Assembly: GCF_014697355.1 (NCBI RefSeq)
Contig: NZ_JACJRQ010000049.1
Location: 1 to 52,223, forward strand
DNA from: Nostoc calcicola FACHB-3891
GTDB taxonomy: Bacteria; Cyanobacteriota; Cyanobacteriia; Cyanobacteriales; Nostocaceae
Direction: 5' to 3'
Length of the DNA: 52,223 bases
Below the pieces are notes generated by a model. It was given only the letters and a program-made list of their open reading frames with translations. It searched no databases and was not told the origin of the DNA. The position numbers and the translations under genes were made by a program. Positions 6,685-14,837 of the stretch are shown piece after piece (position 1 is the stretch's first letter; every line of letters starts with the position of its first letter).

Positions 6685-6907
6685 AAGTTCCGAAACAATT
6701 AACGAGATTCCCCAACCAGAACCACAGTCGGATTATTACATTACTTGGCACAAACTTTATCAAGCAAAATACTATCTAGATAAACTGGTCAATTATGTTG
6801 CCGATGCTGAGGATTCAAATACAGAAACAGATGAAGAAATTGAAGCAGATCTAGTCAAAATTATCAGTTTGCTTCAAAACCTACTGCCGAAAGTTGAGAG
6901 CCAATAA
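6674..6907 (+). CDS. Hypothetical acidic helical protein (77 aa)
   Basis: The chosen ATG at 6674 lies 8 bases after GAGGA (6661-6665) and overlaps the end of the previous gene; an in-frame ATG at 6665 and an alternative upstream start at 6638 are less well placed. The protein starts MNHESSETINEIPQPEPQ and then has helices YYITWHKLYQAKYYLDKL and EEIEADLVKIISLLQNLL. It is the last gene of the rightward operon and stops just before the structured non-coding region. Family unknown. Confidence 0.6.
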   Translation: MNHESSETINEIPQPEPQSDYYITWHKLYQAKYYLDKLVNYVADAEDSNTETDEEIEADLVKIISLLQNLLPKVESQ

Positions 6908-6980
6908 CCGCCTGAGGAATTGCAATTGATTAATTGCGATCGCATCTTCAAGGTGTGGGCTACCTGACACAGTAGCCGAA

Positions 6981-7229
6981 ACTAGGGCAAATGCCCTAGT
7001 CGCGGGTTGTGTCCAAAGCAATCCGCCCCATTGCTTCTAGGAAGTGGGGCGTTAAAGGTTAACAGCACAACCATTTGTGGGGTGTTGATTATTTCAAGCG
7101 CACCTTTCCTACAACTACCGGGTTAGACCCAGCGTTAAGAGTGAATCGCGCCCTTCTTTTGATGGGGCGTTAGGGGATTCAAGCGTACAAACTGGGTTGA
7201 TTAAATTGATTCGTGTTGCTACCACGAAT
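6981..7229 (+). ncRNA. Candidate bridge-RNA-like structured RNA upstream of IS110-like gene
   Basis: This gene-free stretch can fold into ordered hairpins. First, ACTAGGGC/GCCCTAGT (6981-6988 with 6993-7000). Unit 1: outer stem GGTTGTG/CACAACC (7005-7011 with 7066-7072), internal loop, inner stem CGCCCCA/TGGGGCG (7024-7030 with 7045-7051). Unit 2: outer stem ACCCAG/CTGGGT (7127-7132 with 7192-7197), internal loop, TGAATC/GATTCA (7142-7147 with 7176-7181), inner CGCCC/GGGCG (7149-7153 with 7165-7169). Last, ATTCGTG/CACGAAT (7209-7215 with 7223-7229). A 5' hairpin plus two internal-loop units is the IS110 bridge-RNA plan (target- and donor-binding loops). Pairings are read by eye; expression and function are inferred. 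Confidence 0.5.
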
Positions 7230-7260
7230 GTTATAAAAACCCCAATCAGTAAGCAGAACC

Positions 7261-8634
7261 ATGACAATTGAATCGATTAGATCCTTGGGGGTTGATGTTA
7301 GTAAGTCAAGCGTAACTTGTCATATTTTAACACAATACCCCGTAGGTGGCTTAAAGACCTATTGGCAAAAAAATAGAACCAAGGCTAATAGTTTATTCCC
7401 TAGTTTCTACTCTAGTCCCAAAGCCAAAACTAACCAAAAATCAGCTTTTGATTTTGCTGATTATGTAACTGAAAATAAACCCTCAATTGCAATCCTTGAA
7501 CCAACAGGAAATCATTATTCAAGGCTTTGGGCACGGATTTTAGAAAGCTTAGGAATAAATATACTTTGGGTTGGTCACATTGAATTACGGCGCTATCGCG
7601 GTGGGAAAAATCTCCCAAATAAATCTGATGCTGCTGATGCTTTAGCTATGGCTGCCTACGCTGTGGATCAAGAGAATTATTTAGAAACCGGGGAACTAAA
7701 CCCACGTCAGTTTCTAATGCACCGTCCACAACCAATTGACAATCTGCGGGAACTAGTGCAACAACTCGAACATCTTAACCGTGTTCAGTCACCGATTATT
7801 AATTACACTCGCCAGGCGCTAGCTTGGCAATTCCCAGAAAAAGCACACAGTAAAACTGAAAGCACAAAAGTAGGAAACGTCCCACCGCTATGGGGTTGGT
7901 TGGCTCAAAGGGAGACAGAAGTACACCCAGCAAGTTACAAATCCATAACCAGAAAATACCAACAATCAATTGCAGTACAACTTGGGCTAGAGATAGATCC
8001 AATTGTCAGACTTCATGCTGACTGGCTTTGCGACATTGACATTGAGGAGCAGCGCCTAGAGGTTGAACTTAAGGTGCTGGTCAACGATCCGCAATTCAAA
8101 ATCTATAACGAGATTTTCGACGGATTTAATTTTGGACTGAGAATTCGAGCTAGGCTGCTCAGTCGGATCTACCCGTTTGAAGCGTTTCTGAGCAACGGCA
8201 AGCAGTTGATTGAGCGGGAAGTTCGGGAAGTCAAAAGAAAAGAAGTCAGTCGTGATAGCGGTAAATCTGTGGTGAAGTTTCTCCCCGGCGATGTGAAAAG
8301 GGTTAAACGCAATCGTTCAAGGGACGCTTTCAAACTCAGGCTGGGTATGGGAACTGTTCTTGAACAGTCTGGAGATAAGCTAGTGGAGAAAGGTAGTGGT
8401 TCGGCGCTATGCAGAATGAACTTTTGGCAATACGTGATTACCAAAATCGAAATCGACGGTCGATTGCCTGACAACCCCATTGGTAATGAAATTGCACTTT
8501 ACAAAGAAACCCTCAAAAGTAAGGTTGACGCTTCGGGCAAACAGTTACTCAATGGCAAGCACTTGCAAAACAAGTTGATGTCTAAAGTTGCAAATCTTCT
8601 GTTTCGGGAGTTGTCGAGAGCGATCGCCAAATAA
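7261..8634 (+). CDS. IS110-like DEDD/Ser recombinase (divergent, 457 aa)
   Basis: The N-terminal RuvC-like domain has all DEDD-type landmarks: GVDVSKSS (Asp12), ILEPTGNHY (Glu80) and NKSDAADALAMA (Asp123 and Asp126). The C-terminal part has an IS110 transposase_20-like layout: FGLRIRARLLSRIYPFEAFL, then FKLRLGMGTVLEQSGDK with the candidate nucleophile Ser370, then GSGSALCRMNFWQYV. At 457 residues it is longer than typical IS110 enzymes (about 300-400); the extra length lies in the linker and in a basic segment (~312-352). IS110 enzymes recombine DNA guided by a bridge RNA encoded in the element's non-coding flank, and a 350-base structured flank precedes this gene. Whether it is mobile or domesticated is open. 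Confidence 0.7.
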   Translation: MTIESIRSLGVDVSKSSVTCHILTQYPVGGLKTYWQKNRTKANSLFPSFYSSPKAKTNQKSAFDFADYVTENKPSIAILEPTGNHYSRLWARILESLGINILWVGHIELRRYRGGKNLPNKSDAADALAMAAYAVDQENYLETGELNPRQFLMHRPQPIDNLRELVQQLEHLNRVQSPIINYTRQALAWQFPEKAHSKTESTKVGNVPPLWGWLAQRETEVHPASYKSITRKYQQSIAVQLGLEIDPIVRLHADWLCDIDIEEQRLEVELKVLVNDPQFKIYNEIFDGFNFGLRIRARLLSRIYPFEAFLSNGKQLIEREVREVKRKEVSRDSGKSVVKFLPGDVKRVKRNRSRDAFKLRLGMGTVLEQSGDKLVEKGSGSALCRMNFWQYVITKIEIDGRLPDNPIGNEIALYKETLKSKVDASGKQLLNGKHLQNKLMSKVANLLFRELSRAIAK

Positions 8635-8658
8635 ACCGCAAGTCTCCAATCACTAATA

Positions 8659-8684
8659 ACAATCCCCCAATCAAGGGGGGTTGT
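8659..8684 (+). terminator. Hairpin after IS110-like gene
   Basis: ACAATCCCCC (8659-8668) pairs with GGGGGGTTGT (8675-8684), one T-G, loop AATCAA. It is followed by AAATTTGATTT rather than a clean T run, so it is a possible terminator separating the island from argS. Confidence 0.5.
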
Positions 8685-8763
8685 AAATTTGATTTAATAC
8701 TTTAGAGTGAATAATCAAGCTTTTCCAGTGCTACATCACCCCCCTCGCAGATAGAATTTATAT

Positions 8764-10527
8764 ATGAACCCTACACAAGAAAAACTAAAAGTTCAGTTTG
8801 AGCAAGCTTTAGTCGCGGCTTTTGGCGCTGACTTCGCTGCAATAGATCCTATTTTGGTTGCTGCTAGTAATCCTAAATTTGGTGATTATCAAGCAAATGT
8901 GGCTTTATCCTTGAGTAAAAAGTTAGGAAAGAAACCAAGAGTCATCGCATCTGCCATAGTTGAGAAATTAGATGTATCCCAAATCTGCGAAACGCCAGAA
9001 ATCGCGGGGCCAGGATTTATCAATCTGAAACTCAAAACAACATACCTAGAAGCACAACTCAACGCTATTCAAGCAGATTCCAGGCTAGGAATCCCAACGG
9101 CGAAAACACCACAGCGAGAAATTGTGGATTTTTCTAGTCCGAATATTGCTAAAGAAATGCACGTCGGGCATTTGCGTTCTACAATTATCGGTGATGCGAT
9201 CGCCCGTATTCTCGAATTTCAAGGACATGATGTGCTGCGGTTAAATCATGTAGGTGATTGGGGTACGCAATTTGGCATGTTAATCGCCTACTTGCGGGAA
9301 GTTTACCCCCAAGCCCTGACAACTGCTAATGCTTTAGATATTGGCGATTTAGTCAGTTTTTACCGCCAAGCCAAGCAGCGGTTTGATGCAGATGAAGCTT
9401 TTCAAGAAACAGCACGCCAAGAAGTTGTCAGATTACAAGCAGGTGCCCAAGATACACTCCATGCTTGGAAATTACTGTGCGAACAATCACGCCGGGAGTT
9501 TCAAGTAATTTATGATTTGTTGGATATCAAGTTAATTGAACGAGGTGAATCTTTCTATAATGCTTTACTACCAGGAGTCGTGGAAGATTTAGAAAAAGCT
9601 GGATTACTGGTAGAAAATCAAGGGGCGAAATGCGTTTTTCTCGAAGGGTTTACAAATAGAGAAGGTGAACCCTTACCTTTAATTGTGCAAAAATCCGATG
9701 GCGGTTATAACTACGCCACTACAGATTTAGCATCCCTCCGTTACCGGATTCAGCAGGATGAAGCAAAGCGGATAATTTATGTAACGGATGCTGGACAAGC
9801 AAACCACTTTGCCCAATTTTTGCAGGTAGCACGCAAAGCTGGATGGATTCCCGATGATGTGGAATTAGTGCATGTGCCTTTTGGCTTGGTGTTAGGAGAA
9901 GACGGTAAGAAATTCAAGACTCGTTCTGGCGATACTGTACGATTGCGGGATTTGTTAGATGAAGCGATCGCTCGTTCCTATGCGGATCTAAAAGCTAGAT
10001 TACAAGAAGAGGAACGCGAAGAAACTGAAGAATTTATTAATGAAGTTGCCAACGTAGTTGGAATTAGTGCGGTTAAGTATGCAGATTTAAGCCAAAACCG
10101 CACTAGTAACTACGTTTTCAGCTATGAAAAAATGCTAGATCTTAAAGGCAATACTGCGCCCTATATGCTATACGCTTATGCGCGGATTCAGGGAATTAGT
10201 CGCAAGGGTGAAATTAACTTTGAAAATTTAGGAAGTAATGCCCTAGTTTTAGAGCATGAAACTGAATTAACACTGGCAAAATATTTACTTCAGCTCGATG
10301 AAGTTATTAGTACTGTAGAGCAAGATTTATTACCACATCGGTTATGTGAATATTTGTATGAATTGAGTAAAAAGTTTAATCAGTTTTATGACCGCAATCA
10401 AGGAGTTCGGGTGCTGGATGCGGAGGAACCACAGCGAACATCCCGCTTGATTCTGTGTGATTTGACTGCTAGAACTCTGAAGTTGGGATTATCTTTGTTG
10501 GGTATTCAGGTATTAGAAAGGATGTAA
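8764..10527 (+). CDS. argS: Arginyl-tRNA synthetase
   Basis: 587 residues, normal length for ArgRS. It charges tRNA-Arg in the cytoplasm. The N-terminal additional (Arg-tRNA-synt_N) domain covers roughly residues 1-110. The class I HIGH signature appears as SSPNIAKEMHVGHLRST near residues 122-138. The KMSKS-equivalent is a degenerate KFKTRSGDTVRL. A C-terminal DALR anticodon-binding domain closes the protein (NRTSNYVFSYEKMLDLKGN onward). It stands alone; a MITE-like element begins directly after its stop codon. Confidence 0.97.
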   Translation: MNPTQEKLKVQFEQALVAAFGADFAAIDPILVAASNPKFGDYQANVALSLSKKLGKKPRVIASAIVEKLDVSQICETPEIAGPGFINLKLKTTYLEAQLNAIQADSRLGIPTAKTPQREIVDFSSPNIAKEMHVGHLRSTIIGDAIARILEFQGHDVLRLNHVGDWGTQFGMLIAYLREVYPQALTTANALDIGDLVSFYRQAKQRFDADEAFQETARQEVVRLQAGAQDTLHAWKLLCEQSRREFQVIYDLLDIKLIERGESFYNALLPGVVEDLEKAGLLVENQGAKCVFLEGFTNREGEPLPLIVQKSDGGYNYATTDLASLRYRIQQDEAKRIIYVTDAGQANHFAQFLQVARKAGWIPDDVELVHVPFGLVLGEDGKKFKTRSGDTVRLRDLLDEAIARSYADLKARLQEEEREETEEFINEVANVVGISAVKYADLSQNRTSNYVFSYEKMLDLKGNTAPYMLYAYARIQGISRKGEINFENLGSNALVLEHETELTLAKYLLQLDEVISTVEQDLLPHRLCEYLYELSKKFNQFYDRNQGVRVLDAEEPQRTSRLILCDLTARTLKLGLSLLGIQVLERM

Positions 10528-10631
10528 TATAGCGGTTCCCATTGAGATGCAGTACAACATCCCCAAGGTGTAGGGGCACGGCACTGCCGTGCCCTTACAG
10601 GTGTACCTCACGCTTGTGGGGAAACGCTATA
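10528..10631. repeat. MITE-like element A, copy 1
   Basis: Ends TATAGCGGTTCCC (10528-10540) and GGGAAACGCTATA (10619-10631) are inverted repeats with one mismatch. Inside is a palindrome around GGGGCACGGCACTGCCGTGCCC-like sequence (about 10571-10599). A second copy lies at 47998-48100 in the other orientation. It abuts the argS stop codon. Confidence 0.75.
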
Positions 10632-10655
10632 TATTTTTGTAAACTGAATTCAAAA

Positions 10656-11153
10656 ATGCATCAGGTGCAACAGGTTTTATGGGTAGGAATTGGTTGTAAG
10701 CGGGGAACCTCATGGCAATTAATTAATGAGGGGATTGAGAAAGTATTTGAAGAAAATCAACTTTGTGAAAGTGCGATCGCGGGTATTGCTACCATCGATA
10801 CTAAAGCATCGGAAGTTGGCTTATTAGAATTTTGTAAGCGACGCAATTTGCCTTTGAAAACTTTTTGTGCCGAAGTTCTTAGCACTATCTGGGTTCCCAA
10901 CCCTAGCACAATTGCTAACCAACAAGTAGGCACAGCCAGTGTAGCAGAGGCAGCAGCTATTCTTGCAGCCAGTCAACTCAAGTTGTCGTTCACTGATTCT
11001 CTGTCGTTCGACACAGAACAATTGGGGGTAAAATTCTTAGTTCCCAAACAAATTTTCCAATCAAAAGGGCAACCAGGAGCTGTAACGCTAGCTGTTGCCC
11101 AAGCTGCAAATTTTACAAATTTTTCTACTCAACAACTCTCAAAAGATAGTTAA
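10656..11153 (+). CDS. CbiG C-terminal / CobE-type cobalamin biosynthesis protein
   Basis: About 165 residues from the ATG at 10656 (the frame runs upstream into the MITE, so earlier starts are artefacts). The N-terminal VLWVGIGCKRGTSW is the hallmark of the CbiG C-terminal domain, followed by AIAGIATIDTKASEVGLLEFC and, near the end, the substrate-region segment VGTASVAEAAAILAA. In the anaerobic cobalamin route CbiG opens the ring lactone of cobalt-precorrin-5A; CobE is a stand-alone C-terminal-domain relative. Only this C-terminal domain is present, so it should work with a separate N-terminal partner or as CobE. Its 3' end overlaps the convergent membrane-protein gene by 29 bases. Confidence 0.8.
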   Translation: MHQVQQVLWVGIGCKRGTSWQLINEGIEKVFEENQLCESAIAGIATIDTKASEVGLLEFCKRRNLPLKTFCAEVLSTIWVPNPSTIANQQVGTASVAEAAAILAASQLKLSFTDSLSFDTEQLGVKFLVPKQIFQSKGQPGAVTLAVAQAANFTNFSTQQLSKDS

Positions 11154-11478
11154 TGATGGTGGAAACAATTGCTAGTACAATTGAACCAAAGAAAGCAGGT
11201 AAAAACCCCTGAATCACAAAACCAGAACCAGGAGTTAGGACACTTGCCAACCACAGGGCTAAGGCATTAATCACTAATGTAAATAAACCAAAGGTGAGCA
11301 AGGTAATTGGAAAGGTTAAAATCCGCAAAATTGGTCTAATAAATGCATTGACTAGACCAATAACAACAGCAGCAATCAAGGCAGCCACAAAATTCTTGAT
11401 AAAGAATCCCGGAACGATATTAGCAGTAATAAATAACGCCACCGCAGTACCAAGCCAAGTGAATAAAAAGTGTTGCAT
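11125..11478 (-). CDS. Phage holin superfamily IV / DUF360-like membrane protein
   Basis: 117 residues with four predicted transmembrane helices: WLGTAVALFITANIVPGF, AALIAAVVIGLVNAFIRPIL, ILTFPITLLTFGLFTLVIN and the C-terminal GFLPAFFGSIVLAIVSTIIN. The NAFIRPILRILTFPITLLTFGLF stretch (given here in parts: VNAFIRPIL, TFPITLLTFG) is characteristic of the phage_holin_4_2 family, widespread in bacterial inner membranes and usually not a real holin. It is convergent with and overlaps the cobalamin gene. The physiological role is unknown. Confidence 0.8.
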   Translation of the reverse strand: MQHFLFTWLGTAVALFITANIVPGFFIKNFVAALIAAVVIGLVNAFIRPILRILTFPITLLTFGLFTLVINALALWLASVLTPGSGFVIQGFLPAFFGSIVLAIVSTIINYLLRVVE

Positions 11479-12301
11479 AAGCTTTTTTGGAAGAATTAAC
11501 CCTAAGTTTAATTAATTTCACTTTTGTCCATTGCGATCTGTAGCATAATTAAGTACCGTTGTACTTGACTCCTAGAGTAGTCTCCTTTTTTGGCAGCGCA
11601 AAAGCAATCTAGATAACATTAGTGATAATCGCTTTTGACAATGCATCTGCTGGCATATAGAAATACTTTTAACGTGTCGCGGAAGTCCCCACCTTCTCTA
11701 CGAGACGCTAACGCGAACAATGTACTCATAAGGTGGGGATTGTGAGCCTTGGTTGAGGATTGCATCTGGGATTGATTTTTTACGCAGTAAAAACAAATTC
11801 TGGATGTATGACGAATCCCCAGTATTTTCTGGTAGAATACTCAATGTCTTGACCATCAATGCCATAAGCGAAAACCAAGCTAATAGGTATATGTTGCAAG
11901 AAAAAAATTTGGGTCTTGGGAACCAGGACTCCTGCCCAGTGAGGGAATGTAAGACCAAAAAAACTACGAAGTTTTTGAGGCTATTCCCGATGAATTGGGA
12001 AGCTCAGACTTCAGCCGTAGGCAAGTCTGAGTAGTTCACTCCCAGTATCTTTATCGTATTGTAGGATGTACCTAAGTCAACTAACCAGTCCCCATACGAT
12101 CGCATACACCACTAACTCGCATTTTCATTCAAACACAAGGAGGACAAGGAAGAATTTAGTCCCTCATCCCCCTCATTCCAAGAGTTGAATAACTTACAGC
12201 AGATTTCAAGGAAAGTGAAGTACGCAAGCTTAACTTCAAAGTCAGGTATAAATGCTTTATTACTTCTGAATTCTGAATTCTGCTGTATCATTTGAAGTTG
12301 C
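11479..12301. other. Gene-free interval with transposon remnants
   Basis: No convincing gene is seen in 823 bases. Hairpin arms TCCCCACCTT (11686-11695) and AAGGTGGGGA (11730-11739) are perfect. A degenerate end of the 21239-21332 MITE family (ACAGCAGATTTCAAGG) is at about 12187. A possible IS200/IS605-type remnant is listed separately. Confidence 0.6.
11680..12039 (+). mobile_element. Possible IS200/IS605-type (tnpB) remnant
   Basis: The segment ends with a hairpin CTCAGACTT/AAGTCTGAG (12003-12011 with 12023-12031) followed by TAGTTCAC, a form reminiscent of right ends of IS200/IS605 elements, where the hairpin overlaps the tnpB stop. The short open frame running into it (ending MNWEAQTSAVGKSE) resembles tails of cyanobacterial TnpB proteins, but the zinc-ribbon and RuvC motifs are absent. 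It would be a deep deletion derivative or a MITE. Confidence 0.35.
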
Positions 12302-13348
12302 CTAACGCCGCAAAAGAATTTCCCAGGTAGCCCCACCAGCTACACCGTCAGGTTCTAAACCATAGCGCTTTTGTACGGCTTTGACAGCAGCCTCGGTTGT
12401 CGCACCAAAGTCTCCATCTACGTCGCCTTTTAAGTAACCAAGCTTTTTCAGTTGTTGTTGCAATTTGACAACTTCCGAACCACGCAACCCTATACGCAAA
12501 ATTGGTAATCCTTCTGAGGTGTATTGAATACCAGGGGTTCGCTTAGTACTTGTATTTGACTGAGTTCGGGTAGTTTGTCCAGTGCGTGTGGTTGACTGAG
12601 TTCGAGTAGTTGATGTAGTACGATTTGGCGTTTTTTGAGCTTGTCTAGGGTTAGCAGGCCTTGGTTCAGGGCTAGTACCAACTTGTGTTACAGGTTTCTT
12701 TGGTGGGTTGGGCTTGGTGGGAGCTTGTGTTACAGGTTTCTTTGGTGGGCTGGGCTTGGTGGGAGCTTGCGTTACAGCTTGTCTTGGTGGGTTGGGACTG
12801 GGATTTGCAACGTTGGTGAGGTTGTTACTCTGGGTTGGAACGGGAAAATTTGTTGCTGAGTTAAATCTTTGCCCAGATGAAGGAACTGTTGATGCTACTG
12901 TCGCTTCTTTAGGAAAAAGTCGTTGCCAGGTGGTGGCATCAACTATACCATCTGGATTTAAGCCAGCTGCTTGTTTAAATCGGGAAACAGCATTGGCAGT
13001 ATTTTCACTATATGTACCATCTACTACACCGGAGTAAAAACCCAAAAGTTTCAAAGCTGCCTGAAGTTCAGATACGCGTTCGCCTTGGCTACCAACTTTC
13101 AGGATAGGACGGCTGATACTATCTCCGGGATTTACTTGGGCTATTTTTTGTGGGGCTGCAATTGATACTAGGGTAGAGGAGACAATGACTAGAGGTGTAG
13201 TGGAAAACAGGAGTATTTTAAGTGCTGATAAAGACTTAGATCTGTTTGCCCACCAATTCTTTTGCGGTTTTTCCATCCGACAGCGATTTACAGTTGGATG
13301 TAGTAATTTTAAGTAACTCAAAATACTTGCTGTCAGGCTGTGTTGCAT
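12302..13348 (-). CDS. Exported protein with two peptidoglycan-binding domains
   Basis: 348 residues. An N-terminal region with a hydrophobic stretch (ALKILLFSTTPLVIVSSTLVS) acts as signal peptide or anchor; a start at MEKPQKNWW, 24 residues in, is equally possible. Two PG_binding_1 domains follow: residues about 83-145 (VGSQGERVSELQAALKLLG ... DGIVDATTWQRLF) and 283-345 (GLRGSEVVKLQQQLKKLGY ... DGVAGGATWEILL). They are joined by a Pro/Thr/Ser-rich linker with a 14-residue repeat (TQAPTKPSPPKKPV) encoded by a 42-base near-identical DNA repeat at about 12690-12775. It probably binds the cell wall non-catalytically; no hydrolase domain is present. Confidence 0.85.
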   Translation of the reverse strand: MQHSLTASILSYLKLLHPTVNRCRMEKPQKNWWANRSKSLSALKILLFSTTPLVIVSSTLVSIAAPQKIAQVNPGDSISRPILKVGSQGERVSELQAALKLLGFYSGVVDGTYSENTANAVSRFKQAAGLNPDGIVDATTWQRLFPKEATVASTVPSSGQRFNSATNFPVPTQSNNLTNVANPSPNPPRQAVTQAPTKPSPPKKPVTQAPTKPNPPKKPVTQVGTSPEPRPANPRQAQKTPNRTTSTTRTQSTTRTGQTTRTQSNTSTKRTPGIQYTSEGLPILRIGLRGSEVVKLQQQLKKLGYLKGDVDGDFGATTEAAVKAVQKRYGLEPDGVAGGATWEILLRR

Positions 13349-13467
13349 GGAATTTACTCCCAGAATATTCTGATGCTAATGGTACAGCCGCTTGGTCTAA
13401 AAAACAGCTCCTACAGAAAGCGATGTCTCCGATGGGCTATGCCTATGCATATAATCGACTAATCTAC

Positions 13468-14739
13468 TTATGCGATCGCCCCATTAATTGCTGTTTCTTG
13501 ACCCACTAAAGACACATAAGGTTCTTTTAAATACTTAGAAGCGGCGGCGATCGCATCTTGGGCATCCACAGCCGCAATTAGTTCTTGGAACTTAATGTCA
13601 AAATCAATTCCTAAGCCCAAAATCTCATACCAGCCGTATATTTGAGCAATTTGCCCGTTCGTTTGTTTACCCAAAGCATACTGCCCCAGAATCTTGTTCT
13701 TAGCGGCTTGTAGGGCGCTTGGGGATACTTCGGTGGCAGACAATAAATCTACTTCTGTACGCAGTCCTTCTAAGGCTATGGTGGTATTTTCTGGTGCTGT
13801 ACCCATGTAAACTACAAACGATGCTGGGTATAGCCTGGTGGAGTAAAAAGCAGATACTTCGTAAGCTAAACCTCGTTTTTCCCGCAATTCGACAAACAAG
13901 CGGCTAGAAAGCCCATTTCCCAAGTAGGTACACAGCAACTTTAGTGAGGCGTAGTCAGGAGAACTCACTGATGTTCCTAAATAACCCAGCATCACGATTG
14001 ATTGTTGCGTCTGTTGTGGCTTCAACATTACCTGGGGTTCCACCCTAATTTCAGGTAAATTTAGGATTGGCAGTGCTGATGCTGGAACTTGCCAATCACC
14101 AAAAACTTTTGTCACCAATGCTACTGCATCTGCGGGTGTGATTCGACCAGCGATACTAATTACCAAATTATCTGGGCGGAAATAAGTTTGATGATACTGC
14201 ACTAAGTCTGCACGAGTTAAGCGGCTCATGGTTGTTTCATCTCCTAATACCGACATGGCATAGGGATGATTTTGGTACATTACCTGCCGCATTTGTTCAA
14301 AGGCCACAGTGAAGGGTTGCTCTTTTTGCGAACGAATATCTTGTAGCGCTAGACGCCGTTCTAGTTCTACTTGAATTTCGGGAAAAGTAGGCGATCGCAA
14401 AATCTGCCCAGCCAATGTTAAAATTTCGGCAAAATCGGATGTTACCGTCTTGAAAGATAGCAAAAAATAATCAGTGGCAGCATCTGTACTCAAACTCGCC
14501 CCGACAGACTCGACTTTTTCAGCAATTTCCAAGCTAGAAAGTCCATCGCATCCCTTTGTCATCACTGCTGATAGCAAATGTGCCAACCCTGCTTGTTCTT
14601 GGTTTTCGTTACAACTACCAGCACGCACAAAGATTCGGGCTGCAATAATGTCGGCAGCAGGGTTTTCTGCCACTAGCACGACAATGCCATTGTTCAATAC
14701 GGTGCGATGGATAGGCGATTTTTGCAGCAAGGTTGTCAT
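13468..14739 (-). CDS. M16 family peptidase-like protein, inactive subunit
   Basis: 423 residues with the M16 (pitrilysin/processing-peptidase) fold. At the place of the zinc-binding HxxEH motif it reads AGLAHLLSAVMTKG, so the second His and the Glu are lost and it should not bind zinc. The R/Y pair region is kept (ELREKRGLAYEVSAFYS). Such inactive partners pair with an active M16 subunit as in mitochondrial processing peptidase. The active partner is the next gene upstream (14838-16103), separated by 98 bases of tandem repeats, so the two are likely one operon and one complex. Confidence 0.9.
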   Translation of the reverse strand: MTTLLQKSPIHRTVLNNGIVVLVAENPAADIIAARIFVRAGSCNENQEQAGLAHLLSAVMTKGCDGLSSLEIAEKVESVGASLSTDAATDYFLLSFKTVTSDFAEILTLAGQILRSPTFPEIQVELERRLALQDIRSQKEQPFTVAFEQMRQVMYQNHPYAMSVLGDETTMSRLTRADLVQYHQTYFRPDNLVISIAGRITPADAVALVTKVFGDWQVPASALPILNLPEIRVEPQVMLKPQQTQQSIVMLGYLGTSVSSPDYASLKLLCTYLGNGLSSRLFVELREKRGLAYEVSAFYSTRLYPASFVVYMGTAPENTTIALEGLRTEVDLLSATEVSPSALQAAKNKILGQYALGKQTNGQIAQIYGWYEILGLGIDFDIKFQELIAAVDAQDAIAAASKYLKEPYVSLVGQETAINGAIA

Positions 14740-14790
14740 TTGTCATTTGTCCTTAGTCATTTGTCATTTGTCATTGGTCATTTGTCATTA
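14735..14790. repeat. GTCATTTGTCATTT tandem repeats
   Basis: At least six copies of a GTCATTT-type heptamer, an STRR-type cyanobacterial repeat, fill most of the gap between the two M16 genes and reach into the start of the downstream gene. Confidence 0.8.
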
Positions 14791-14837
14791 CTTTTTCACC
14801 GCGTCCCCGGGTAAGAGCGTCCCCGCGTCCCTCATAT

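Larger units (their letters stand above)
6901..8639 (+). mobile_element. Candidate IS110-like element (gene plus 5' non-coding RNA region)
   Basis: An IS110-like recombinase gene has a long structured non-coding flank on its 5' side and a short one on its 3' side, as in the IS110 group. CCAATAACCGC (6901-6911) and CCAAATAAACCGC (8627-8639) resemble each other at the two edges and could mark the boundary, but this is weak. No terminal inverted repeats are seen, as expected for the family. Boundaries are approximate. Confidence 0.35.

Noticed and set aside
151..8713. GAGTGAATA shared near 151 and 8705 as possible island attachment sites
   Set aside because: Nine A/T-rich bases over 8.5 kb are easily chance and no longer match surrounds them.
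10542..10655. Upstream extension of the CbiG-type gene
   Set aside because: This part translates the MITE and gives a Cys/Arg-rich nonsense leader; the family begins at the ATG at 10656.
11698..11958. 86-residue leftward frame
   Set aside because: It lies across hairpin and transposon-remnant DNA and shows no protein-like pattern.
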